NCBI GenBank assembly: GCA_905235135.1
Contig: CAJOKR010000032.1
Span: 1-38,028, forward strand
DNA from: an uncultured Bacteroidales bacterium
GTDB taxonomy: Bacteria > Bacteroidota > Bacteroidia > Bacteroidales > WCHB1-69
Direction of reading: 5' to 3'
DNA: 38,028 bases
A model generated the notes under the pieces. It was not told the DNA's origin, did no database searches, and was given only the letters and a program-made list of their open reading frames with translations. The position numbers and the translations under genes were made by a program. Positions 30,540-38,028 of the stretch are shown here, piece by piece. Position 1 is the first letter of the stretch; every line of letters begins with the position of its first letter.

Positions 30540-32147
30540 TTATTTAGTCTCTGATTTTTTCTTCTCCTCAATAAATCGTCCTATGATATAATACATCGCC
30601 GCATTGACTGTTTCAAACTGCTTCTTGTTCTCTTCGATTCGGAGTTGGCCTGGGCCGTGCTCAAACAGGTAGCAATGCTGGTGGTCGGTATAGTTCGATA
30701 AGCCAAGAACGACATCATACTTGCGTTCCAGCACGGAAAGGATTCCGCATAGCGTCAGCGACTCGGAAATCTCATCGCGAATCAAATCATAGACAGGGTC
30801 GTTCAGGGGCACAAGGGTGTCTAATACGACAGGCTCCTCTGGCTTCCACTTAGCCAGCGAGACAATTTCGTCGTACTGCTCGCGAGTAAGCTCGTCGTTT
30901 TCTCCCAAGTAGCACTCGTATGGAAGCGGAAAAACGCTACCCTCGTCGTGATGGCAGAAGTAGTCGTGGAAGTAGTGCGGGGTGAGCAAGACATTATCCT
31001 TCTCCTCCAGCACATCCAGTATCTTCTGCGCATCGTGGATAATGAGTGGACACCCAGTTTCGTACAGGGCCACAGCGATATCCACCGCATCGTCCAAGTA
31101 GGCAGAATAACTGAAACCGAAAGTGATGAGCCAGTGGCCAGGGGTATAGTAGTCTGTGGCGTGGACGTCCATGCGCGACAGTCCAAGCTCGCCATAGTGG
31201 TCGAAGGCCATGTCCTCGAATGCTTTGACGCTGTCGAAATCGGTCTCGTCTGATATATCCCCGTGACGACCAAGCTGATAACGGCGATAATATCCGATAT
31301 CGTCCAACTTGGCATTTTTACGGCGTCTTTGCTCCCGTTCCTTCTTATCTCTTTCCGACCAAGGTTCGTGCTGCGAATCAAAGACCTCGTGTGCCGCCCG
31401 GAAGTACTTGCTGTAGATGCGGATGCTCATCGTGTCCAGCGGCTCGCGATAAAATGCCGGTAAAGGCCCAGGGTCTTCGCCATCTTTTATCTTCTTGTAG
31501 ATGGCCTCGTTAGCAATGCATTCGCGCAGTACCCGCAGACCTTTCTCCTGCTGTTTTGGTACCGGCCGTTGCCAAGGGACAATGCGGTTCATCTCCTTGC
31601 GGGGAATACTGCCTGTGCGTTGCCGCTTGGGAAGATGCTCGTTCACATAACGGTTGTAGGCTTCCGTATCTTGTGCGACTTCTGCGATGCAATCCTGTAG
31701 AAACGCCAGCAGCGGTTCCAGATACCAATCCAACGGACCAATCTTATGACCATTCCATTTCGCATCGTTATGAATGCTGCACCAATGGTGGTCGCGGTCA
31801 GTAATATGTAGATAGGTATGACCCTTATACTGGCTCACCGAGATGAAATACCAGTACGTCTCGAGAGGGAACTCCGACCTCCAGTACTCAAGATAGTCCT
31901 TGCGGGTTTTCACATCCTCCTCCCAATCCTTCACCTCTTTGAAACTTGCCCAGTCGGAAGGCTGCCCACGCGGCACCTCTATCCAAAGTCCATGCCTGTG
32001 GTCGTCTCCAATAGGCGCAAAAACATCCAGCAAGTCTCTGATTTTCAGCAGTAATTCTTGACTGTGGCCATCAACAATAAAGTGGTTGTCGTGCCCGTGG
32101 TTCGGCAGTCTGCGCATCAGGGGTTGGTATAAGCGTTCCTTGTTCAT
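30540..32147 (-). CDS. Large hypothetical protein of an accessory module
   Basis: This is a soluble protein of about 535 residues from the ATG at 32147 (MNKERLYQPLMRRLPNHGHDNH); an upstream ATG at 32213 is open but adds an unconvincing hydrophobic/basic leader. No known domain is recognised. Visible features are a His/Asp/Trp-rich N-terminal half (DDHRHGLWIEVPRGQPSDW, TYLHITDRDHHWCSIHND), a very basic stretch (SERDKKEREQRRRKNAK), and an aromatic/acidic C-terminal half (LLTPHYFHDYFCHHDEGS, DLIRDEISESLTLCGIL). There is no signal peptide. It heads the operon leading to the 161-residue protein, the gene remnant and the AAA+ ATPase. Confidence 0.7.
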   Translation of the reverse strand: MNKERLYQPLMRRLPNHGHDNHFIVDGHSQELLLKIRDLLDVFAPIGDDHRHGLWIEVPRGQPSDWASFKEVKDWEEDVKTRKDYLEYWRSEFPLETYWYFISVSQYKGHTYLHITDRDHHWCSIHNDAKWNGHKIGPLDWYLEPLLAFLQDCIAEVAQDTEAYNRYVNEHLPKRQRTGSIPRKEMNRIVPWQRPVPKQQEKGLRVLRECIANEAIYKKIKDGEDPGPLPAFYREPLDTMSIRIYSKYFRAAHEVFDSQHEPWSERDKKEREQRRRKNAKLDDIGYYRRYQLGRHGDISDETDFDSVKAFEDMAFDHYGELGLSRMDVHATDYYTPGHWLITFGFSYSAYLDDAVDIAVALYETGCPLIIHDAQKILDVLEEKDNVLLTPHYFHDYFCHHDEGSVFPLPYECYLGENDELTREQYDEIVSLAKWKPEEPVVLDTLVPLNDPVYDLIRDEISESLTLCGILSVLERKYDVVLGLSNYTDHQHCYLFEHGPGQLRIEENKKQFETVNAAMYYIIGRFIEEKKKSETK

Positions 32148-32213
32148 TGCTCTTATAGGTTTCGTTCGACTTTTTATCCATAAGTATGGAAAAACGGGAA
32201 ATGTTACAATCAA

Positions 32214-32534
32214 TCTTTCATTTTTTTCGGAATTAATTAGTGCTTGTGGATCGAACGGAAACTAAGACACTGATAGACTGCGGCTTATGCAATAACCTCT
32301 TGCCGTTTTCTTTCAGCGCGAGCTGAAGAAAAAAAACTGACTGAAGTTTTGCAAACTCAGTTCATGTACTTTTCCGGAAGGTTGTTGTTAAACGGAGGAG
32401 GTTCCGCTGCGGCGCTTCGCGCCTCGCGGAATGGTGCTCAGCATTTTGGGTCAAAAGGGGGAAAAGATGGGCGGCGACTGTAAGATATCCGGCTACTTGA
32501 ATAAAGCTTTTGCCTATTGCCTAATGCCTAATGC
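32214..32534. other. Intergenic region with hairpins and simple repeat
   Basis: No gene is seen. It holds a hairpin around 32320-32338 (TTCAGC/GCTGAA) and a strong GC hairpin at about 32402-32432 (TTCCGC ... GGCGC-TTC-GCGCC ... GCGGAA). A TGCCTAT/TGCCTAA simple repeat at 32512-32540 runs into the 3' end of the GH92 gene. Any promoter for the accessory module should lie here, but no clear TAnnTTTG box was found. Confidence 0.5.
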
Positions 32535-34928
32535 CTATTCCAGCGAATACGGCTTCTCCGTAAACCACCGTTTATTCGGTTTGCTCCCCATCGTGAAGAC
32601 TAATTCCCCGCCGGCCATGATCTGCTCGTAGGTGATGTAGGCGGTGTGCAGGGGTTTGCCGTTGAGCGTCACCGACTGGATGTAGCAGTTTTGGTCGCTG
32701 ACGTTGGGGGCCTTGATGGTCAGGGTGTTGCCGTTTTGCAGATGGAGTACGTTTTCGGGCAGGTAGGGGGCGCCGAAGACGTACTGGCCGCTGGCCGGAC
32801 AGACGGGGTAGAAGCCCATTGCGCTGAAGATGTACCATGCCGACATCTGCCCGCAGTCGTCGTTACCGCACAGCCCGTCGAGGTGGTTGCGGTACATTCT
32901 GTTCATCACCTCGCGCACGCGCAGCTGAGTCTTCCAGGGTTGGGAGGTCCACATATAGAGGTACGGAATGTGGTGGCTGGGCTCGTTGCCGTGCACATAG
33001 CCGCCCAACATGCCTTCGCGGGTAACATCCTCTGTTTCAGCGAAAAACTTGTCCGGCACGTACATCGTGAAGAGCTCGTCCAAGCGGTTCACGAAGACCT
33101 TGTCGCCGCCCATAATCTTGATCAAGCCGTTGACATCGTGCGGCACGTAGAACGAATAGTTCCAGCTGTTGCCCTCGATGAAGCCCTCGTTGGAGGTTGA
33201 GAGCAGGTCGGCGGGCGTCTTCCAACTGCCGTCCTCGTAGCGTGCCTGCGCAAAGCCTGTCTCGGGGTTGAAAACGTTCTTGAAGTTCAGCGCGCGCTGA
33301 CGGTAGGTCTCCTTCCAATTTTCATATTCAGGTGCAACATGGCCTTTGTCCATCAAATGGTAGATTACCCAATCTTCGTACGCATTTTCCAAAGTGATGG
33401 AGGTGCCCACAACAGATTTATTATAAGGGACATAGCCCAATTTTTCATAGAGGTCGGTGTGGTCATAATAATCTAAATTAGAGCTGTTTAGAATATAAGG
33501 CATTGCTGAAATCAATAATGCCTCACCTTTCATGTTCACATTGTATAGGAATTTATCCTTGTTAAGCAGAAAAGCATCTACAACAGCCGAAACGCCGTGG
33601 TAGCCAATCATACACCAGTTTTCATTGCCCGCGTGGCTCCATACAGGCAACGCATGGTGAACGCTCTGTCTGGCATGGTTCAGCATGGATTCCGCCATAT
33701 CCACTGCGCTTTTCGGGTCGATGATGTTCAATAGAGGATGCTCGGCGCGGTAAGTATCCCACAGAGAGAAAATCGTGTAGTTGGTATGGCCATATTCATT
33801 TTGATGAATATTGTGGTCCACGCCTCGATATTGCCCGTCAACATCTTGATACACAGACGGATTTATCATCGTATGATAGAGCGAGGTGTAGAACATGGCA
33901 AGCTGGTCTGCCGTACCTTTTGCATCGTAAATGTTTAATTTTTCCTGTTTTGTTTTCTGGTACGATTTTTCAAAGGTACGACGGTATATTTTTTCAAAAG
34001 AAATACCATCGTCCTCAATTTCCTCGAATCGATAGACTTCTGCCAAGTTGAAATCAGCACCTTTAGCACTGACGGCAGAAAGCCCAACTTGCACTTCCAA
34101 TACAGGGTCGTTGTCATCTTCGAACTCTATCCAAGTCACCACCTTGCGGCCCGCCATTTCGGGAAAATTGTGGTTCAGGTCGAAGCGGCGCCAGAAGCCA
34201 TTGTAATCCTGTTTCCCGAAATCCTGATAACCATAGTTCTTCACTTTCTTGCTGAAGTGGATGGCGAAATAGACGTAGTTTTCCCGAGCCCAGCCGTTGG
34301 TGATGCGGTAGCCGGTCAGCGTGTAGGGGTCTTCCATGCGTAGGGAGGCCCATAGCACCTTGCCGTCGTAGTTGTAGAGACAGTGGTTGAGATCGACGAT
34401 GAGCTTCTGCGTCTCGCCTTGGGGGAAGGTGTAGCGGTGGATGCCGCAGTGCGGGGTGGCGGTGAGCTGCACGAGGATGTCGTCGTCGCTGAGGCGCACC
34501 TCGTAGTAGCCGGGCGAGGCCTTCTCGGTTTCGTGGCTGAAGCGCGAGCGGTAGCCGCCGTCAGGGTTGTCGGCGGTGCCAGGGTGGAGTTGCACCTCGC
34601 CGGTGAAGGGCATCAGCAGGATGTCGCCCATGTCGGAGTGGCCGGTGCCGCTGAAGTGGGTGTGGCTGAAGCCCACAATGGTCTTGTCGCGGTACTGGTA
34701 GCCGGCGCAGTAGTCGTAGACGCCCGGCTGGTAGCGGCCGTTGATGTTGTGGGGGATGGTGTCCGTGTCGGGACTCACCTGCACGCCCCCGAAGGGGTAG
34801 CATGCGCCGGGGAAGGTGTGCCCCATGCCGTTGGTCCCAATCATCGGGTTAACATACTGGGTATAATCGCGTTGCGCGGTAGCGGAAATCATGGCGAGGA
34901 GGATTATGGGGGTGATTATCTTTCGCAT
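32535..34928 (-). CDS. GH92 family alpha-mannosidase
   Basis: This is a 797-residue exported glycoside hydrolase. The signal peptide is MRKIITPIILLAMISATAQ. GH92 enzymes are calcium-dependent exo-alpha-mannosidases used by gut Bacteroidota on host or yeast N-glycans. Signature stretches are YVNPMIGTNGMGHTFPGACYPFGGVQVSPDT at the N-terminus (quoted in part), GFSHTHFSGTGHSDMGD near 105, SLWDTYRAEHPL, GYVHGNEPSHHIPYLY, and GNDDCGQMSAWYIFSAMGFYPV near the C-terminus, with the acidic residues of the catalytic base region. The linkage cut (1,2/1,3/1,6) is not predictable here. No SusC/D pair is adjacent. The -7 box is at 34947-34954. Confidence 0.95.
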   Translation of the reverse strand: MRKIITPIILLAMISATAQRDYTQYVNPMIGTNGMGHTFPGACYPFGGVQVSPDTDTIPHNINGRYQPGVYDYCAGYQYRDKTIVGFSHTHFSGTGHSDMGDILLMPFTGEVQLHPGTADNPDGGYRSRFSHETEKASPGYYEVRLSDDDILVQLTATPHCGIHRYTFPQGETQKLIVDLNHCLYNYDGKVLWASLRMEDPYTLTGYRITNGWARENYVYFAIHFSKKVKNYGYQDFGKQDYNGFWRRFDLNHNFPEMAGRKVVTWIEFEDDNDPVLEVQVGLSAVSAKGADFNLAEVYRFEEIEDDGISFEKIYRRTFEKSYQKTKQEKLNIYDAKGTADQLAMFYTSLYHTMINPSVYQDVDGQYRGVDHNIHQNEYGHTNYTIFSLWDTYRAEHPLLNIIDPKSAVDMAESMLNHARQSVHHALPVWSHAGNENWCMIGYHGVSAVVDAFLLNKDKFLYNVNMKGEALLISAMPYILNSSNLDYYDHTDLYEKLGYVPYNKSVVGTSITLENAYEDWVIYHLMDKGHVAPEYENWKETYRQRALNFKNVFNPETGFAQARYEDGSWKTPADLLSTSNEGFIEGNSWNYSFYVPHDVNGLIKIMGGDKVFVNRLDELFTMYVPDKFFAETEDVTREGMLGGYVHGNEPSHHIPYLYMWTSQPWKTQLRVREVMNRMYRNHLDGLCGNDDCGQMSAWYIFSAMGFYPVCPASGQYVFGAPYLPENVLHLQNGNTLTIKAPNVSDQNCYIQSVTLNGKPLHTAYITYEQIMAGGELVFTMGSKPNKRWFTEKPYSLE

Positions 34929-34946
34929 ATTATCAATTTAAGACGG

Positions 34947-34954
34947 CAAAAGTA
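34947..34954 (-). promoter_or_regulatory. -7 box for GH92 (TACTTTTG)
   Basis: The minus strand reads ATGTACTTTTGCCGTC, 19 bases before the GH92 ATG. It is back to back with the box at 34982-34989 for the divergent ATPase gene. Confidence 0.6.
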
Positions 34955-34981
34955 CATATTATTTTTGAAAGAAATTTTTTG

Positions 34982-34989
34982 TACTTTTG
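34982..34989 (+). promoter_or_regulatory. -7 box for the P-loop ATPase gene (TACTTTTG)
   Basis: TTGTACTTTTGCATTTC lies 63 bases before the ATG at 35053 and matches TAnnTTTG. Confidence 0.6.
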
Positions 34990-35052
34990 CATTTCAGTTT
35001 TTCCGTTACGGAAATTATGTAATGAATATAGAACCTATTTAGTTTGAATTCT

Positions 35053-36177
35053 ATGAAGAAAAATATTGTAAACCCCTTTATATGTCAAGGTTACGAGAGT
35101 CCGGAATACTTCTGCGACCGTATAGAAGAGACCAAAAATATGACTTCAATGCTCTATAATGGGCGCAATATTACGCTGATTTCTCCCAGAAGATTGGGAA
35201 AAACAGGGCTGATTTTGAACACTTTTCACCAAATCAAATCAGAGAACAAGGATGCGATTTGTATCTATATCGACATATTTCCCACGAAAAATCAGAGCGA
35301 ATTTGTGCGTATGTTAGGCTCTGCGGTACTCAACGAAACGCTCTCCAAAAGTAAAATGTTGGGCAAAAAGCTATTGGAGATGCTCGGCTCTTTGAGACCG
35401 GTTCTGGGTATGGATGCCCTCACCGGGATGCCGAATGTGACATTAAATGTGGATCCAACGCAATCGGAAATGACCATTCGGAGCATTTTCACCTATCTCA
35501 ACAAGATTCAGCGCGAAGTTTTCATCGCCATCGACGAGTTCCAGCAAATCAATGAATATCCCGAATCCGGTACCGAGGCGATGCTCCGATCCTACATTCA
35601 GTTCTCGCATAACATCCATTTCATCTTCTCGGGGAGTCGGAAGCATCTTATGTCCGAGATGTTCGCTTCACCCAAACGGCCATTCTATCAAAGCACCGAT
35701 ATGATGAATCTTACGCCTCTTGACGAAGAGACTTACTATCAATTTGCCAACCGGTTTTTCGAGGCGAGAAAGGGTGTGCTGGATCGTGAAGTGTTTCATG
35801 AACTTTACAACATTTACGAAGGCTATACGTGGTATATCCAATCTATTTTGAACAGACTCTACGAAAAGTTCAAGTCCGTGTCGTCTTCCGCGCAACTTCG
35901 AGAAACGATATTGAATGTTGTGGAGAGCAAAACGCCCCAGTATGAGAGCATTGTGTCATTCCTTACCGAAAACCAATTCTCATTGCTCCGAGCTGTGGCC
36001 AAAGAAGGGTTGGTGGAACAGCCCATGGGCAAAGAGTTCATCAAGAAGCATGGTTTGCCGGGTGCCAGCAGTGTAAAAACCTTGGAGGTTTTGAACGACA
36101 AAGAGTTGCTTTATCAAACGCCCAACGGCTACATTGTTTATGACCGGTTCATGAACCAGTGGTTGCAAAGGATATAA
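35053..36177 (+). CDS. P-loop ATPase (ATPase_2 / STAND-like family)
   Basis: This ATPase of about 374 residues starts at ATG 35053 (MKKNIVNPFICQGYESPEYFCDR); an upstream TTG is open but less likely. The N-terminal NPFICQGYESPEYFCDRIEE is typical of the Bacteroidota/archaeal ATPase_2 group. The P-loop is SPRRLGKTGLI (about 45), Walker B is VFIAIDEFQQI (about 160), sensor-like FIFSGSRKHLM follows, and the C-terminal winged-helix region (about 300-374) ends GYIVYDRFMNQWL. The family is common in accessory regions and its role is mostly unknown. It is a stand-alone gene between GH92 and ileS. Confidence 0.85.
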   Translation: MKKNIVNPFICQGYESPEYFCDRIEETKNMTSMLYNGRNITLISPRRLGKTGLILNTFHQIKSENKDAICIYIDIFPTKNQSEFVRMLGSAVLNETLSKSKMLGKKLLEMLGSLRPVLGMDALTGMPNVTLNVDPTQSEMTIRSIFTYLNKIQREVFIAIDEFQQINEYPESGTEAMLRSYIQFSHNIHFIFSGSRKHLMSEMFASPKRPFYQSTDMMNLTPLDEETYYQFANRFFEARKGVLDREVFHELYNIYEGYTWYIQSILNRLYEKFKSVSSSAQLRETILNVVESKTPQYESIVSFLTENQFSLLRAVAKEGLVEQPMGKEFIKKHGLPGASSVKTLEVLNDKELLYQTPNGYIVYDRFMNQWLQRI

Positions 36178-36192
36178 TGAACAAATTTTTTG

Positions 36193-36200
36193 TATCTTTG
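36193..36200 (+). promoter_or_regulatory. -7 box for ileS (TATCTTTG)
   Basis: TTGTATCTTTGCCAG lies 28 bases before the ileS ATG and matches TAnnTTTG. Confidence 0.6.
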
Positions 36201-36228
36201 CCAGTTTTTTGGAAAAATCCGTTTATAG

Positions 36229-38028
36229 ATGAAATATACTGAATACAAAGGTCTTAATCTCCCTGCCCTTGGGGAGGAAATGAGAAAATATTGGGAAGAC
36301 AATGACATCTTCGCCAAGAGTCTATCGACCCGCGAGGGACACAAACGTTTCGTTTTCTTCGAGGGACCGCCGTCCGCCAACGGCATGCCCGGCATCCACC
36401 ACGTGATGGCCCGCACCATCAAGGACATCGTCTGCCGCTACCAGACCCTCACCGGCAAGTATGTCGGCAGGAAGGGCGGCTGGGACACGCACGGCCTGCC
36501 CGTGGAACTCGGCGTGGAGAAGACCCTCGGCATCACCAAGGAGGACATCGGCAAGAAAATCTCCGTGGAGGACTACAACAAGGCCTGCCGCCAAGAGGTG
36601 ATGAAATTCAAGGACAAATGGGACGACCTCACCCGCGAAATGGGCTACTGGGTCGATCTCGAACACCCCTACATCACCTTTTTGACAACAAGTACATCGA
36701 AACCGTATGGTATTTACTATCAGAGCTTTATAAGAAAGGTCTGCTCTATAAAGGCTACTCCATCCAGCCCTACTCCCCCGCCGCCGGCACCGGCCTCAGC
36801 TCCCACGAGCTCAACCTGCCAGGCTGCTACCGCGATGTGAAGGATTTGACCTGTGTCGCGCTGTTCAAGTTAGTGAGCGGCAACGAGCAATTGGCCATTA
36901 ACGCCAACGACCCGATGCCCACGTATGCCATCGCGTGGACGACCACCCCGTGGACGCTGCCGAGCAACACGGCGTTGTGCGTGGGTCCGAACATCGACTA
37001 TGTGATGCTGAAAACCGCGCATCCGTACAATGAACAGCCTTGCTACATCCTGATGGCCAAGGCGTTGGTGGGCACGATGTTCAAAGAGGCTCCGGAGGTC
37101 GTAAAGGAGTTCAAGGGCAAAGATCTCGTGGGCATCTCCTACGAGCAGCTCATCCCGTGGGTGAACCCCGGCGAAGGTGCCTTCCGCATCATCCCCGGCG
37201 ATTATGTCACCACGGAAGACGGTACCGGCATCGTGCACATCGCCCCGACCTTCGGTGCCGATGACAAGCGTGTGGCCGCCGCCGCAGGCATCCCGCCGCT
37301 CGTGATGATCGACAAGGACGGCATCCGCCAGCCGATGGTCGATCGCACCGGCAAGTTCTACCGCATCGAGGACCTCGACCCCGAATTTGTCCAAAACTGC
37401 ATGGACGTGGAGGCCTATCGCCCCTACGCCGGCCAGTTCGTGAAGAATGCCTACGACCCCACCAAAACGGAGAAGGACAAGTCCTTGGACGTGGATATCG
37501 TGGTGATGCTGAAGGAGCAGGGCAAGCTTTTCAAGAGCGAGAAGCACACCCACAACTACCCGCACTGCTGGCGCACCGATAAGCCCGTGCTCTACTATCC
37601 GCTCGACTCCTGGTTCATCAAGACCACGGCCTACAAAGAGCGTATGATGGAGCTGAACAAGACCATCAAGTGGAAGCCTGCCGCCACCGGCTCCGGCCGT
37701 TTCGGCAACTGGCTCGAAAACCTGGTCGATTGGAACCTCTCCCGCTCCCGCTTCTGGGGAGTGCCGCTGCCCATCTGGACCACCGAGGACAAGAAAGAGC
37801 AGATCTGCATTGGCTCCATCGAGCAGCTGATGGCCGAAATCGACAAGGCCATCGCCGCCGGCTTCATGACCGAGAATCCGTATAAGAACTTCAAGGTCAA
37901 CGATATGTCGCAGGAAAACTACGACAACAACATCGACCTGCACAAACCCTACGTTGATACCATCGTGCTGGTTTCCCCGACGGGTCAGAAGATGTACCGC
38001 GAGAGCGACCTCATCGATGTATGGTTCG
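36229..38028 (+). CDS. ileS: Isoleucyl-tRNA synthetase, partial, with a frameshift
   Basis: This is a class I synthetase charging tRNA-Ile. The 5' 150 codons (MKYTEYKGLNLPALGEEM, FEGPPSANGMPGIHHVMART, GGWDTHGLPVELGVEKTLG) read in one frame to HPYITF. The protein then continues as DNKYIETVWYLLSELYKKGLLYKGYSIQPYSP in another frame, past the editing domain (AWTTTPWTLPSN, DGTGIVHIAPTFGADD) and on to LIDVWF at the window end. The junction is a run of five T at 36679-36683, where three would keep the frame. Because ileS should be essential, a sequencing or assembly error is the most likely cause. The 3' part of the gene lies beyond the window. Confidence 0.92.

Noticed and set aside
32221..32240. 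Cassette-type operator (TTTCGGAATTAATT) upstream of the accessory module
   Set aside because: It resembles the 12-mer over only about eight bases, is single, and is not next to a cassette gene; likewise GGGCGGAATTTT near 6356.
36679..36683. Programmed frameshift in ileS
   Set aside because: No such mechanism is known to me for ileS and no stimulatory structure is apparent; a homopolymer length error explains it.
36870..37943. Long open frame (357 codons) on the minus strand opposite ileS
   Set aside because: The plus-strand frame encodes recognisable IleS; the antisense product is Val/His/Gly-rich with no motif. Long antisense frames also lie opposite the M23/LysM genes (2104-3255), the ABC exporter (6399-7427) and purC (17825-18682), a by-product of GC-rich third positions.

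Overview
The window looks like chromosome from a member of the Bacteroidota, most likely the order Bacteroidales. The support is the TAnnTTTG type -7 promoter boxes ahead of many genes, the many MKK-type lipoproteins, a subtilase with a type IX secretion (T9SS) C-terminal domain, a GH92 mannosidase, a TonB with a long Asp/Glu/Pro spacer, and the general gene content. No rRNA, tRNA, CRISPR array or complete insertion sequence was recognised.

Layout. 1-1856: a divergent pair, a Cys-motif lipoprotein (-) and a membrane-anchored winged-helix protein (+), with repeated operator-like elements between them. 1930-6311 (-): a peptidoglycan operon read ddl, glucosaminidase-LysM, catalytically altered glucosaminidase-LysM paralogue, M23 peptidase. 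6402-8698 (-): a lipid-type ABC exporter and a frameshifted GtrA gene. 8788-10207 (+): DUF177/YceD, rpmF, rdgB. 10324-11406 (-): purN behind a Cys/His-tailed lipoprotein. 11500-15628: a decayed, AT-richer accessory block with a broken T9SS cargo gene, an outer-membrane barrel, a lipoprotein of unknown function, and a second, degraded copy of the divergent lipoprotein/membrane-winged-helix cassette. 15698-24907 (+): a T9SS subtilase, a hairpin-repeat array, purC, CoA-disulfide reductase-rhodanese, hutH, a lipoprotein overlapping nadC, a YihY family membrane protein and a small membrane protein. 24987-27552 (-): a second AT-rich lipoprotein block, with a propeller-like lipoprotein carrying a CPAC motif and two small Cys-motif lipoproteins, one broken by a 17-bp duplication. 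27782-28471 (-): tonB. 28620-32147 (-): an accessory module (AAA+ ATPase, gene remnant, two hypotheticals). 32535-34928 (-): GH92. 35053-38028 (+): a P-loop ATPase and ileS, which runs off the edge and carries a frameshift.

The most interesting material is the duplicated divergent cassette. Each copy has its own variant of a 12-bp repeated element in the intergenic region (TGGCGGAWTAAA in one, TGTCGGAATAAA in the other), as expected if each membrane protein regulates its own divergent lipoprotein. The cassette-1 lipoprotein shares a Cys motif (an E-C pair, then C-x-G/S-x-G-N-A/T-C) with the two small lipoproteins at 26.6-27.6 kb, which sit beside a protein with a thioredoxin-like CPAC motif. 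The window also holds at least three dispersed repeat families: 28-bp perfect palindromes with fixed arms and variable cores, CCCCACAC/GTGTGGGG hairpins with a 66-bp tandem array, and short simple-sequence stretches near gene ends. The frameshift in ileS, which should be essential, is a warning that some broken genes here could be sequencing or assembly errors.
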